Shown piece by piece: positions 42,482 through 52,300 of a stretch of 64,000 bases of DNA. The position numbers and the translations under genes were made by a program. The DNA lies in NCBI GenBank assembly GCA_900100245.1, contig FNEU01000010.1, positions 62,001 through 126,000 of the forward strand, in the 5' to 3' direction. The notes under the pieces are model-generated. The model did not search any database, was not told the origin of the DNA, and saw only the letters and a program-made list of their open reading frames with translations. Every line of letters starts with the position of its first letter. Position 1 is the stretch's first letter. Origin of the DNA: Lachnospiraceae bacterium G41. Its GTDB lineage: Bacteria; Bacillota; Clostridia; Lachnospirales; Lachnospiraceae.

Positions 42482-42789
42482 ATAATCTCCCTGATTTTTT
42501 CTTTCCATATAAATAAATCAACTTAATTATAATGACACAACGCTCAAAATAAAAGTCTCAAACCGCCTTTTGTGAAATAATGAGACAAATAAACATCATA
42601 AAAAACGCCAATTTTGTGAAAGTGCACAAAACCCTAAAATATAATTGGTCAAAATATAGAATATTGACGAAAAAAGGTTTGGCTGATTAACATAAATCGT
42701 TTTCGCGTTAGTACAAAATGGACAAACGGCATGGTATAATATCTTTATTGTTGGGGGACAATATTTTTAGATGCTTGAGAGGTGATCAC
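42482..42789. other. Divergent intergenic region murC/glgC
   Basis: A ~300-bp A+T-rich gap. It holds the murC ribosome site, a minus-strand TATAAT at 42531-42526 without a clear -35, weak inverted repeats (GTCTCA/TGAGAC; TTTTGTG/CACAAAA near 42615) and the glgC promoter. No gene or riboswitch was recognised. Confidence 0.6.
42732..42740 (+). promoter_or_regulatory. Extended -10 promoter of glgC-glgD
   Basis: TGGTATAAT, a perfect extended -10, lies 50 bp before the glgC start. The -35 at 17 bp (TACAAA) is poor. This placement excludes translation starts at or before the element. Confidence 0.65.
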
Positions 42790-44064
42790 ATGATTAAAAA
42801 AGAGATGATTGCAATGTTACTCGCAGGCGGTCAGGGAAGCAGACTCGGTGTGCTGACGGCAAAGGTTGCCAAGCCCGCAGTTTCTTTCGGAGGAAAATAC
42901 AGAATTATCGATTTTCCTTTAAGTAACTGTATCAATTCGGGTGTTGACACTGTCGGTGTATTAACACAGTATCAGCCGCTTCGTCTTAATACTCATATCG
43001 GAATCGGTATTCCCTGGGATCTTGACAGGAATATCGGTGGTGTAACGGTCCTTCCTCCTTATGAGAAAAGTACCGATACCGAGTGGTATACGGGTACCGC
43101 TAATGCTATCTATCAGAACCTGGATTATATGGAAAGCTATAATCCCGACTATGTTCTGATTCTTTCGGGAGACCATATCTACAAAATGGATTACGAGGTA
43201 ATGCTCGACTTCCATAAAAAGAACGGCGCGGAGGTTACAATTGCCGCTATGCCTGTTCCTTTGGAGGAAGCAAAGAGATTCGGTATCGTAATCACAGATG
43301 AAAACAGAAAGATTACGGATTTCGAGGAAAAACCCGCAAATCCGAGAAGCAACCTGGCTTCTATGGGAATTTATATCTTCAACTGGAAGACATTAAAAGA
43401 AGCGCTTCTGGCAAAATCCGATCAGCCTAATCTTGATTTCGGAAAACATATCATTCCTTACTGTCATGAAAAGGGAGCTCCGTTATATGCATATGAATAC
43501 AACGGCTACTGGAAGGACGTAGGAACCCTTCATTCTTATTGGGAAGCCAATATGGAGCTTATCGACATTGTTCCGGTATTTAACCTTTATGAGGAATACT
43601 GGAAGATATATACAAAGTCGGATACACTTCCGCCTCAGTATATAGCAGACAATACCGTCATTGAAAAGTGCCTTATTGGAGAAGGAACAGTTATTTATGG
43701 GGAAGTATACAATTCTATTATCGGTTGTGGGGTTACGATCGAGGAGGGAACTGTAGTACGCGATTCAATCATTATGAATGATACGTGCATCGGCAAGAAT
43801 TGTGAGATTAACAAAGCAATTATCGCCGAGAACGTTGAAATCGGAAATGATGTAAAACTTGGTGTGGGTGAAGAAGTTGATAATGAGACCGATCCTCATA
43901 TTTATAATCACGGACTGGTTACAGTAGGTGAGAAGACGGTCATTCCCGATGGCATAAGCGTCGGAAAGAATTCCGTTATCGCGGGAAATATCAAATCTGA
44001 AGACCTGGAAAATATGAGTTTGGCCAGTGGCAAAACGTTGATTAAGGCAGGTGATGAAGTATGA
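42790..44064 (+). CDS. glgC: Glucose-1-phosphate adenylyltransferase GlgC
   Basis: 424 residues from the ATG after GAGAGGTGATCAC. N-terminal pyrophosphorylase domain: [57 protein letters not shown], the metal-binding [13 protein letters not shown] and the sugar-site [12 protein letters not shown]-terminal left-handed beta-helix of hexapeptide repeats follows ([20 protein letters not shown]). It makes ADP-glucose for glycogen-type polymer. The downstream glgD starts inside the last codons, giving the two-gene layout known in Firmicutes, where GlgC and GlgD form a hetero-oligomer. Confidence 0.96.
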   Translation: MIKKEMIAMLLAGGQGSRLGVLTAKVAKPAVSFGGKYRIIDFPLSNCINSGVDTVGVLTQYQPLRLNTHIGIGIPWDLDRNIGGVTVLPPYEKSTDTEWYTGTANAIYQNLDYMESYNPDYVLILSGDHIYKMDYEVMLDFHKKNGAEVTIAAMPVPLEEAKRFGIVITDENRKITDFEEKPANPRSNLASMGIYIFNWKTLKEALLAKSDQPNLDFGKHIIPYCHEKGAPLYAYEYNGYWKDVGTLHSYWEANMELIDIVPVFNLYEEYWKIYTKSDTLPPQYIADNTVIEKCLIGEGTVIYGEVYNSIIGCGVTIEEGTVVRDSIIMNDTCIGKNCEINKAIIAENVEIGNDVKLGVGEEVDNETDPHIYNHGLVTVGEKTVIPDGISVGKNSVIAGNIKSEDLENMSLASGKTLIKAGDEV

Positions 44065-45179
44065 GAGCGATAGGAATCATATTAGCGGGCGGACATTCAA
44101 ACCGTATGAGAGAACTTGCACAGAAACGTGCCATTTCGGCTATGCCCATCGCCGGAAGCTACAGAAGTATCGACTTTGCATTAAGTAATATGTCAAATTC
44201 GCATATTCAGAAAGTAGCAGTACTCACACAGTATAACGCAAGAAGCCTTAACGAACATTTAAGCTCATCCAAATGGTGGGATTTCGGTAGAAAACAGGGC
44301 GGTCTGTATGTTTTCACTCCTATTGAAACCAGTGAAAACAGCAACTGGTACAGAGGTACAGCAGATGCCATTTACCAGAATCTCGAATTCTTAAAAATGA
44401 GCCATGAGCCTTATGTAGTAATAGCATCGGGCGACTGCGTTTATAAACTTGATTACAACAAACTTCTTGAATATCATATCGACAAAAAGTCCGATATTAC
44501 GGTTGTTGTAAAAGAAATGCCTGAGGGCGAAAACGTTGACAGATACGGTGTTCTTAAAATGAACGAAGAGAACCGTATCGAAGAATTTGAAGAAAAACCC
44601 ATCGTGGCTAAGTCAAATATCGTATCCTGCGGTATCTACGTAATCAGAAGAAGACTTCTGATTGAGCTTATTGAAAAAGCCAACGAAGAGGGAAGATACG
44701 ATTTTGTAGCCGATATTCTTATCCGTTACAAGAATATGAAGAGAATATTCGGTTTCAAACTCGATAGTTACTGGAGAAACATAGCCAGCGTCGAGGATTA
44801 TTACGAAACGAACATGGATTTCTTAAAGAAAGACGTCAGAAACTACTTCTTCAGAGAATATCCTGATGTATATTCGAAAGTCGATGATCTGCCTCCCGCT
44901 AAATACAATGTGGGTGCCAAGGTTAAAAATAGTCTCGTTTCCAGTGGTAGCATCATCAACGGAACGGTAGAAAATTCATTAATTTTCAAAAATGTTTTCG
45001 TTGGTAACAATTGTGTGGTTAAGAATTCCATCATTTTGAACGATGTATATATTGGAGACAATACTTATCTTGAAAACTGTATTGTTGAAAGTCGGGATAC
45101 TATCAGAGCCAATTCCAATTATGTCGGAGAGGGCGAGATTAAAATATTGATAGAGCAAAACGACAGATACTCGATTTAA
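44061..45179 (+). CDS. glgD: GlgD, regulatory subunit of glucose-1-phosphate adenylyltransferase
   Basis: 372 residues overlapping glgC by 4 bp. It resembles GlgC but is altered in the active site: the loop reads [25 protein letters not shown], and the metal-site strand is [14 protein letters not shown], with Cys where GlgC has His after the Asp. [11 protein letters not shown] and the C-terminal hexapeptide beta-helix ([24 protein letters not shown]) are retained. GlgD proteins are nearly inactive alone and stimulate or tune GlgC in a complex. Confidence 0.93.
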   Translation: MRAIGIILAGGHSNRMRELAQKRAISAMPIAGSYRSIDFALSNMSNSHIQKVAVLTQYNARSLNEHLSSSKWWDFGRKQGGLYVFTPIETSENSNWYRGTADAIYQNLEFLKMSHEPYVVIASGDCVYKLDYNKLLEYHIDKKSDITVVVKEMPEGENVDRYGVLKMNEENRIEEFEEKPIVAKSNIVSCGIYVIRRRLLIELIEKANEEGRYDFVADILIRYKNMKRIFGFKLDSYWRNIASVEDYYETNMDFLKKDVRNYFFREYPDVYSKVDDLPPAKYNVGAKVKNSLVSSGSIINGTVENSLIFKNVFVGNNCVVKNSIILNDVYIGDNTYLENCIVESRDTIRANSNYVGEGEIKILIEQNDRYSI

Positions 45180-45207
45180 AACGAACTACTTAGGGAGGGG
45201 GATAATT

Positions 45208-45468
45208 ATGAAGATTACAGATGTGAGAGTTCGTAAAATGACTGACGGTGGAAAACTTAAAGGAGTTGCGAGCATCACTTTCGATGACGAGTTCGTAGTA
45301 CACGACATCAAGATCATCGAAGGCGAAAAAGGACTGTTTGCGGCAATGCCTTCAAGAAAAGCCGGCGACGAGGGTTACAGAGACATCGCTCATCCGATTA
45401 AAACGGAAACCAGAAATTACATTCAGACAGAAGTTTTGACTGCTTACGAAAATATGCCTGAAGAATGA
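45208..45468 (+). CDS. spoVG: SpoVG-family regulator
   Basis: 86 residues, ribosome site AGGGAGGGGGA. Matches SpoVG throughout: [39 protein letters not shown], then [10 protein letters not shown] and [20 protein letters not shown]. SpoVG is a small nucleic-acid-binding protein that affects septation, sporulation, capsule and virulence factors. It is common in non-sporulating Firmicutes too, so it does not prove sporulation. It lies 28 bp after glgD and is followed by a terminator. Confidence 0.95.
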   Translation: MKITDVRVRKMTDGGKLKGVASITFDDEFVVHDIKIIEGEKGLFAAMPSRKAGDEGYRDIAHPIKTETRNYIQTEVLTAYENMPEE

Positions 45469-45504
45469 TGAACTCTGAAATGTAGAGGGGATTAATATAA
45501 CAGG

Positions 45505-45532
45505 AAAAGGGAGCCGAAAGGCTCTCTTTTTC
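45505..45532 (+). terminator. Terminator after spoVG
   Basis: GGGAGCC-GAAA-GGCTCTC stem-loop followed by a T run. Confidence 0.88.
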
Positions 45533-45543
45533 GTTGCCAAATT

Positions 45544-45573
45544 GCAACTTAGACATAATGTGACGCAACTTAG
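45544..45573 (+). promoter_or_regulatory. Probable LytTR operator: two 9-bp direct repeats
   Basis: GCAACTTAG occurs at 45544-45552 and again at 45565-45573, exactly 12 bp apart (21-bp period). This is the ComE/BlpR-type layout for LytTR regulators. It lies 11 bp upstream of a weak promoter that would drive the operon containing the LytTR gene at 46364. Confidence 0.65.
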
Positions 45574-45584
45574 CACAGGATTTA

Positions 45585-45613
45585 TTGTTTTGGTTTTCTT
45601 TTTGGGATATCGT
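45585..45613 (+). promoter_or_regulatory. Weak, probably activated promoter
   Basis: TTGTTT, a 17-bp spacer and TATCGT. The poor -10 together with direct repeats just upstream fits an activator-dependent promoter. Confidence 0.5.
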
Positions 45614-45644
45614 GTGCTCATAAAGAAAAGCGAAAGGATATTTT

Positions 45645-46355
45645 ATGATGAAAAACACGAATGAAAAGAAAACAGGAAGATTTATGGAAGGTTTCAGATT
45701 TTTAATCTACGGCCTTGAAGTATTCGGAGTAATAGGATTTGAACTTCTCTGGGGATTTGTAATCGAACCTTTTTTATACAAAAGGGGAGTCAATGATTTT
45801 AATACATGGCAGATGATTATTCACTGGGTTGTTACATGTACGGCATGGGGCCTCGGAGCACTTTTGGTAGTAAAAGAGTGCAAGAAGAAATCAGGTCTTG
45901 ATCTTTTAGGAAATATAAAGAATGCATCATTTTTTAACAAAGAAAACAAGATTAAAATCTGGCAGTGGATTTTAATCATAATCGGAATTATTCTCTGCCT
46001 TGTATCCACATGGATTGACTGGAACGGAAGCAAGGTTTTGGCTGAATTTCACAGTCGCGGACCTTTACTTTTTGTATTTCAATATATCTATTATCTCTTT
46101 GAAGTTATGCTCGTTTTGCTTATAATAATCTTTGGGCAGACGGCATTTGAAAAATGGTTTAAAAACAATAAGATTCCCTTCGGAGGAATTCTTGTGGCAC
46201 TTACCTGGGGACTCGGACACTGGTTAACAAAAGGCTCGCTTTTCGCCGGACTTTATACGGCAGTCGGAGGATTTGTTTTCGGCAGTGCGTATCTTTTAAG
46301 CAACAGAAATGTTAAACTGTCATATGTATTACTTTGCATAATGTTTATTTTATAA
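45645..46355 (+). CDS. Polytopic membrane protein of the LytTR operon
   Basis: 236 residues, starting at one of two consecutive ATG codons after AAAGGATATTTT. About six TM segments (near 20-42, 55-78, 108-125, 140-162, 175-195, 205-235). The C-terminal stretch GGILVALTWGLGHWLTKGSLFAGLYTAVGGFVFGSAYL faintly recalls CPBP/CAAX-protease-like membrane proteins, but the glutamate pair of that family is not evident. It precedes the LytTR regulator by 8 bp and is probably a target or partner of that regulatory pair. The family is not firmly recognised. Confidence 0.75.
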   Translation: MMKNTNEKKTGRFMEGFRFLIYGLEVFGVIGFELLWGFVIEPFLYKRGVNDFNTWQMIIHWVVTCTAWGLGALLVVKECKKKSGLDLLGNIKNASFFNKENKIKIWQWILIIIGIILCLVSTWIDWNGSKVLAEFHSRGPLLFVFQYIYYLFEVMLVLLIIIFGQTAFEKWFKNNKIPFGGILVALTWGLGHWLTKGSLFAGLYTAVGGFVFGSAYLLSNRNVKLSYVLLCIMFIL

Positions 46356-46363
46356 GGAATCAC

Positions 46364-46822
46364 ATGAAATTAATTAAGACCAAAGAAGAAAATCTCGAAG
46401 AGAATTATCTTGAACTTCATTACGATAAAATTGACGAAGAAACGAGTGCTGTTCTTGACAGATTAAGAGATACTCTTCGATATATCGAAGGAACATTTGA
46501 AGATAAAAAAGTTACGATAGCTCTTACCGATATCTTTTATATTGAAACGGTGGACAGGAAAACCTTCGCATACACAAAAGATATGTGTGTCGAGATAAAA
46601 GAGGCACTAAGAGATATTCTTGAAGAGTATTCAAATATAGGATTTGCGAGGATAAGCAAATCAACTGTCGTGAATATTTACAAGATTAAAAAGCTTCAGG
46701 GTGACTTCAATATGAGGGTTATCATTTTCCTTAAGAATGATGAGAAACTCATAATGAACAGAAGCTATAAAAACGAATTTTATGAAAGACTAAATAAACT
46801 TCAGGGGAGGAAAACGAAATGA
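46364..46822 (+). CDS. LytTR DNA-binding regulator without receiver domain
   Basis: 152 residues from the ATG following ATAAGGAATCAC. It lacks a receiver domain: a short N-terminal part (DKIDEETSAVLDRLRDTLRYIEGT) leads to the LytTR fold with KVTIALTDIFYIETVDRKTFAYT, FARISKSTVVNIYKIKKLQG and LIMNRSYKNEFYERL. Such proteins pair with a small DUF3021 membrane protein that inhibits them, as in the HdrRM and BrsRM systems of streptococci. The next gene overlaps by 4 bp and encodes that kind of protein. Direct repeats ahead of the operon suggest autoregulation. Confidence 0.9.
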   Translation: MKLIKTKEENLEENYLELHYDKIDEETSAVLDRLRDTLRYIEGTFEDKKVTIALTDIFYIETVDRKTFAYTKDMCVEIKEALRDILEEYSNIGFARISKSTVVNIYKIKKLQGDFNMRVIIFLKNDEKLIMNRSYKNEFYERLNKLQGRKTK

Positions 46823-47232
46823 AACTTATAAATAAAAAGAACTTCATATCGATTGTTTGCATTTTCTTTACCCTGATTACTTGCGGAAAACTATTGGCAG
46901 AAAAAATGTCAAATTTTACGGATAAGTATTATACGGATAATATCTTTACAATACTTGCTTTTTCGGTATTAATTACCCTGATTCTTTCCGTGCATTATTA
47001 CCTTCAGAAATTCCCGTTCCTTCTGGTGTTTGCAGGTCAGTATATCGCAACCGTTGGTATTGTTTTCATATGTATATGGATACACGGTCTTTTATCAAGT
47101 AATGCACCGACGGCATATTTGGATATGTTCTGGTCGATTACGATTCCGTTTTTTGCGGGAGCGATAGTTTATTATATCTGTTTCTTTTATCAGATAAAAA
47201 AAGCCAATAAGATATTGGAAAAATTGCAGTAA
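46819..47232 (+). CDS. DUF3021-like four-TM membrane protein, probable LytTR inhibitor
   Basis: 137 residues with four TM helices (about 8-28, 42-60, 66-92, 102-125) and a basic C-terminus KKANKILEKLQ. The start is inside the LytTR gene (ATGA overlap). Size, topology and position agree with the membrane partner of LytTR regulatory systems, which sequesters the regulator until a signal releases it. The assignment rests mostly on context. Confidence 0.78.
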   Translation: MKLINKKNFISIVCIFFTLITCGKLLAEKMSNFTDKYYTDNIFTILAFSVLITLILSVHYYLQKFPFLLVFAGQYIATVGIVFICIWIHGLLSSNAPTAYLDMFWSITIPFFAGAIVYYICFFYQIKKANKILEKLQ

Positions 47233-47263
47233 CCAAATGGGTATCGCATAAATACTTCAGGAT

Positions 47264-47272
47264 TGGTATAAT
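47264..47272 (+). promoter_or_regulatory. Extended -10 promoter of the lipoprotein gene
   Basis: TGGTATAAT 27 bp before the start codon; the -35 is poor. The short leader carries AGGAG. Confidence 0.55.
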
Positions 47273-47299
47273 AAATTCGTGGGAAATTTAGGAGTGAAA

Positions 47300-47677
47300 A
47301 TGATGTTTGCAAAACTATCAAAAAAACTGATTTTAATTTTCTCTTGCTTGTCGTTACTTGCAGCGCTTGCAGCCTGTGGCGAAACACCTATGCCGGGCTC
47401 TGCGGGAAAATATTATTTTGTCTACGAAAAAGGCCCTTTGGTAACGCATACCGATTATGATTATACGATTACATTGGACGGTTACGGAAAGGGAGTCCTA
47501 CTAAAAAAAGGCAACGAGCATAAATTAAAATATACGTATACATCCGACGGTACGATAAACTTTACCGATCAGATGACACGTATCAAATACAACGGAACGT
47601 TAAAGGACGGCGAGCTTCTCTTTTATGATGAGGATCCTGACAGCTTAATGGTTACGGAGTATTATTACACTAAATAA
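47300..47677 (+). CDS. Small lipoprotein of unknown function
   Basis: 125 residues from the first of two ATG codons after AGGAGTGAAA; an in-frame GTG upstream is too close to the promoter. A lipoprotein signal peptide (LILIFSCLSLLAALAAC, lipobox LAAC) predicts lipidation at C26 or C25, processed by LspA. The mature part is small and beta-rich: YDYTITLDGYGKGVLLKKGNEHKLKYTYTSDGTINFTDQ, similar to short Gram-positive lipoproteins with an internal beta-sandwich. No enzymatic motif. The gene that follows 21 bp later may be in the same unit. Confidence 0.85.
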   Translation: MMFAKLSKKLILIFSCLSLLAALAACGETPMPGSAGKYYFVYEKGPLVTHTDYDYTITLDGYGKGVLLKKGNEHKLKYTYTSDGTINFTDQMTRIKYNGTLKDGELLFYDEDPDSLMVTEYYYTK

Positions 47678-47698
47678 ATCTTTTGGGAGATTAAAAGT

Positions 47699-48583
47699 AT
47701 GGCATTTACACTGGTTATTCAGAGAAAAGGACTGTTCAGCAAAGCGAAAAGCATTGATTTTGCAACGCTTTTAAATAACTGCAAATTAAGTTACGGATCG
47801 TATAACGATTTTTATACGATGGATGAAGGAAAAACGAAGAGCGGAACGGCTATTCTTTTTAATCCCAACCGAATCGGAAGAGGTATTTTCTTTGACTCGA
47901 GGAATATAAATAAGGGCGAAATAAAAGTCGAATATAATACCCCGACGACAACTGCGGAGATAGAAGATTTTGTAAAAGTTGCCAAAGAAGTGGAAAGACA
48001 GTTCGGCAAAGCATCGTTTCATTTCGAGGATGAAAACAAGTATTTCAGTTCTTCCGAGCTGGAAAAAATGATACCGCAAATGTCGGAGTTTTCTTTAAAG
48101 CAGCTTAATGAAGGCAGTTCGAAAATTGACAATGCGCAGTATATTCTGACTTTGGCAAAATTCCCCTGGTATATGGATGATGAGGCAAAGGAAAAATATA
48201 AGACTGCCAAAACTCTGGATGATTTCGAAGAAACGATTCACGGATTGCAGAAGGATGATGTTTATTATGCGAAACCTTCATTGTTTAAAGACGGTAAAAG
48301 CGGCAAAATATTAGCCTTTTATACCCTAACCTCAAACTGTGAAAGTTATTTCCCGGTTAAGCCGGACAGCTTTTTAAATTTATATGCGCCCAAGATAGAC
48401 GAAGCATTCATAAGATTTTTCATTTATGAAGAAGAGAAGGTTGTTGAAGGACATTATCCGTATGATAAATTCGTTGAATTCATAAAAGAGAAAGGTGCAA
48501 CAAAGTTTGATGCCGAAAGGCTGCGCGTTCCCGAAATATCCAAAGCAGAGATTATGGAGTTTGTAGAGAGTGTTAAACAATAA
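47699..48583 (+). CDS. Hypothetical protein, possibly DUF4299-like
   Basis: 294 residues, soluble, no signal peptide or TM segment. It begins AFTLVIQRKGLFSKAKSIDFATLL, with the ILFNPNRIGRGIFF segment near 55, an acidic helical centre (VKVAKEVERQFGKASFHFEDE, SSSELEKMIPQM) and EDVYYAKPSLF-type and LTSNCESYFPVKPDSFLNLY segments later. The general pattern recalls DUF4299, but I cannot confirm this by eye. GGGAGATTAAAAGT precedes the ATG. Role unknown. Confidence 0.75.
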   Translation: MAFTLVIQRKGLFSKAKSIDFATLLNNCKLSYGSYNDFYTMDEGKTKSGTAILFNPNRIGRGIFFDSRNINKGEIKVEYNTPTTTAEIEDFVKVAKEVERQFGKASFHFEDENKYFSSSELEKMIPQMSEFSLKQLNEGSSKIDNAQYILTLAKFPWYMDDEAKEKYKTAKTLDDFEETIHGLQKDDVYYAKPSLFKDGKSGKILAFYTLTSNCESYFPVKPDSFLNLYAPKIDEAFIRFFIYEEEKVVEGHYPYDKFVEFIKEKGATKFDAERLRVPEISKAEIMEFVESVKQ

Positions 48584-48606
48584 TCTGTACGCGGTTTTAA
48601 TAACGG

Positions 48607-48638
48607 AAACATGCTCGGTTTAAATCGGGCATGTTTTT
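48607..48638 (+). terminator. Terminator after the hypothetical gene
   Basis: AAACATGCTCG / CGGGCATGTTT with a GTTTAAAT loop and a T run. Confidence 0.87.
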
Positions 48639-48667
48639 TGTAATTATAGGCGAAAATATGATATAAT
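48638..48667 (+). promoter_or_regulatory. Promoter of pth-mfd
   Basis: TTGTAA at 48638-48643, an 18-bp spacer and TATAAT at 48662-48667. The -35 begins in the T run of the preceding terminator. Confidence 0.68.
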
Positions 48668-48701
48668 AAAGTGTTTGAGATAATTTTATGAGGTATTGAA
48701 A

Positions 48702-49337
48702 ATGTTTATTATAGTCGGACTGGGAAACCCCGGAAAAGAATATGAGAACACTAGGCACAATGCCGGTTTTAACAGCATAGACGTGCTTGCAAACAAATAT
48801 AATATCAATATCAGGGAAGCTGAGCATAAGGCTTTGGTCGGAAAAGGATATATCGAGGGGCAGAAAGTAATACTCGTAAAACCCCAGACTTATATGAACA
48901 ATTCGGGCGAGGCTGTAAGGGAGATAACCGATTACTACAAGGTTGATCCTGAGAGCGAACTTATTGTGCTTTATGATGATATTTCACTGCCTGTCGGAAC
49001 GCTTCGCATACGTGACAAAGGCTCGGCCGGCGGACATAACGGCATTAAGAGCCTCATTCAGCATTTAGGCACTCAGGTGTTCCTTCGAATTAAGGTCGGT
49101 GTCGGAGACAAAATCCCCGAGATGGACCTTGTTAATCATGTGCTTGGACATTTCAACAAGGATGATTCAGAAGTGATGAAAGAGTCCTTTACAAAGGCAG
49201 CAGAGGCGACTGTAATGATGCTTAGCGGCGATATTGAGAAAGCCATGAATATTTACAACAAAAAGCCTAAAAAAGAAAAGCCCGAGAAGACTGAAAGCGA
49301 AGAGCAGACTGCTGAAACAAAATCGAACGAAGAATAA
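48702..49337 (+). CDS. pth: Peptidyl-tRNA hydrolase
   Basis: 211 residues from the ATG nine bases after GAGG; a TTG two codons earlier is possible but less likely. Conserved sites are IVGLGNPGKEYENTRHNAGF with catalytic H19, KPQTYMNNSGEAV, LYDDISLPVGTLRIRDKGSAGGHNGIKSL and FLRIKVGVGD. It recycles tRNA from peptidyl-tRNA released from ribosomes. A 30-residue Lys/Glu-rich tail beyond the normal end (KKPKKEKPEKTESEEQTAE) is unusual. mfd follows after 6 bp, as in many Firmicutes. Confidence 0.96.
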   Translation: MFIIVGLGNPGKEYENTRHNAGFNSIDVLANKYNINIREAEHKALVGKGYIEGQKVILVKPQTYMNNSGEAVREITDYYKVDPESELIVLYDDISLPVGTLRIRDKGSAGGHNGIKSLIQHLGTQVFLRIKVGVGDKIPEMDLVNHVLGHFNKDDSEVMKESFTKAAEATVMMLSGDIEKAMNIYNKKPKKEKPEKTESEEQTAETKSNEE

Positions 49338-49343
49338 AAATAC

Positions 49344-52300
49344 ATGGAAGTTTTTTACGCACCGCTTTATGAAAACAAGGAGTTTTCGAAAGCACATGAA
49401 GTTTTAAAGAATAAGAAATCGGTTTATGTGCCGGCTACGACGGACTCGCAGAAGATTCACCTGTCCCACGCATTCGGCGCTTCTTTTGACGTACGTTTTA
49501 TCATTACCTACGACGATATAAGAGCAAACGAAATTCTCGAAGAGAGCCGTATGTACGATAAAGATGTCGTATATTTTAAGGGCAAGGATATCTGCTTTTA
49601 TCAGGCCGACATCTGTGGCAATCAGATAGCGCAGGAGAGACTTCGTACACTAAGAAATTTCAGGGAAAACAAAAAGCTTACGGTAGTTACCACAATCGAT
49701 GCATTGATGACGCCCGTAGTTCCGCCCGAAGTTTTTAACGAGAATATAGTTTCAATCAGTGTCAGACAAATCTGCGAGCTTGAGGCTTTAAGATACAAAC
49801 TAATTCATATGGGATATGAAATGTCGGACATCGTTGAAACGCCCGGACAGATGCGTATTCAGGGCGGTATTCTGGATGTTTTTGATCTTACCATGGACAA
49901 TCCCGTGCGTATTGAATTCTGGGGTGATGAAGTCGATTCCATCAGATTTTTTGATGCGCAGTCACAGCGTTCAATCGAAAAAGTTAAAAGCGTAACCTTC
50001 TATCCTGCGACCGAAAATGTAATCGATGAAAATGTTTTCAGAGACGGTTTAAAAAAGATTACAAAGGAATCAAAAGATCACGAAAAGAAATTAAGAGATG
50101 CTTTTAAAACAGAGGAAGCCGCGAGAGTTAAATTCGAAAGAGAAGAGTTTGATTTAAAGGTTTCCCAGTTTGCGAATAAGGTCAATCTCGACGGATATAT
50201 CAAATACTTTTATCCCGCAGCATCGGGCTTTTTAAGTCTTTTTAAAGACAGAAAAACCATCATCTGCATCGATGAGCCGAAGAAGGTTGATAAAAAGGGC
50301 GAAGAGAGTGAAGCGGAGTTTACCGACAGCTTTAAGCACAGAGTTGAAATGGGCTATGCGCTTCCCGGACAGCTTAAACTTCTTCAAAGCTATTCGGATG
50401 TTAAGAAGCAGTATTTATCGTTTCCTACCGTAAAACTTGCAAGCTTTGACGATGAGCCGGGCAAAGACGATTATGCGGTAAACTTTAATACCGTCAGCGT
50501 TCCGAGCTATAACGGAGCCATAACAGAGCTCATAAAAGACCTCGAAAGATATCATCGCGAAGGCTACCGCGTAATGGTTTTCAGCGCATCCAAAACAAGA
50601 GCGCGAAGAATAGCGGATGATATCACAAGAGAAGGCATAGCGGCGTTTTATTCGGACAACAGGGAAAGAGTATTAAACAAAGGCGAAATAATGACCTTTG
50701 CAGGCACTCTTAAAAAAGGTTTTGTATACAGAAACCTTAAATTTGCGATGCTTTCCGATTCGGATATTTTCGGTAGGGAAAGAAAGAAAAGAAGAGGCAA
50801 AAAATATTCCGGATTAAAGATATTTGATTATAACGAACTTAAAGTCGGTGACTTTGTCGTACACGAAGAATACGGTATCGGTATTTACCGCGGTATCGAA
50901 AAAATCAGTCAGGACAGAATCACCAAGGACTATATGAAGGTTGAGTATGCAAAGGGTGATAATCTCTATGTTCCCGCAACCTCTTTTGATATCATAGGCA
51001 AGTATTCATCCTCAGAAGGTGCAACGCCGAGACTTAACAGATTAAGCGGTAAGGAATGGGTTGCAACCAAGGCAAAAGTTAAAGAGGGTGTTGAAGAAAC
51101 AGCCAGAGAACTCGTTGAACTTTATGCTGAAAGACAAAAGCTCAAAGGTCATATTTACGAGAAGGATTCACTCTGGCAGAAGGAATTCGAAGAGATGTTT
51201 CCGTATGAGGAAACCGCAGACCAGATGGACGCAATCAATGCGGTTAAAGACGATATGGAAACGGGCAAGGTCATGGACCGTCTTATCTGTGGTGACGTAG
51301 GCTTCGGAAAGACCGAAGTTGCAATACGTGCGGCATTCAAAGCGGTTATGGGCGGAAAGCAGGTTGTTTATCTCGTACCTACCACAATTTTGGCCGACCA
51401 GCATTACAATACCTTCAAGGAAAGAATGAAAAACTATCCGATTTCTATAGAGCTTTTATGCCGTTTCAGAAGCACCGCACAGCAGCGTGCAACGGTTAAA
51501 CGAATGAAGGAAGGCAAGGTCGATATCGTAATCGGTACACACAGACTTTTATCAAAGGATGTGGAGATTAAAAACTTAGGACTTCTTATCATCGATGAGG
51601 AGCAGAGATTCGGCGTAGGACACAAGGAAAAGATAAAGAAATTAAGAAAAGACGTGGATGTTTTAACACTTTCCGCGACACCTATTCCGAGAACCCTTCA
51701 CATGAGTTTGACAGGCATCAGAGACATGTCGCTTCTGGAGGAAGCACCTGTCGACAGACTGCCGATTCAGACATTTATCCTTGAGTACAACGAGGAGTTT
51801 ATAAGAGAAGCCATAAACCGTGAAATATCAAGAGGCGGACAGGTTTATTTTGTACATAATATCGTCAGAGACATTGACCTTGAGGCCGAGGCAATCAGCA
51901 AACTGGTGCCCAACGCAAGGGTGCGTTTTGCCCATGGTCAGATGAACGAAAAAGAACTCGAGGATATTATGTATGAATTTGTGCGCGGAGAAATTGACGT
52001 ACTTATTTCAACCACCATCATCGAAACCGGCCTTGATATTCCGAATGTAAATACAATCATCATCGACAACGCCGACAGATTCGGCCTTGCGCAGCTTTAT
52101 CAGCTTCGAGGAAGAGTCGGTCGAAGTAACAGAAGCGCATATGCATTCTTAATGTATCAGCAGAACAAGGTAGTCAGTGAAATCGCACAAAAACGTCTTG
52201 AAGCGATTCGCGAATTCACAGACTTAGGCTCCGGCTTTAAGATCAGCATGAGGGATCTTGAGATCAGAGGCGCCGGCAATCTTTTAGGATATAAGCAGTC

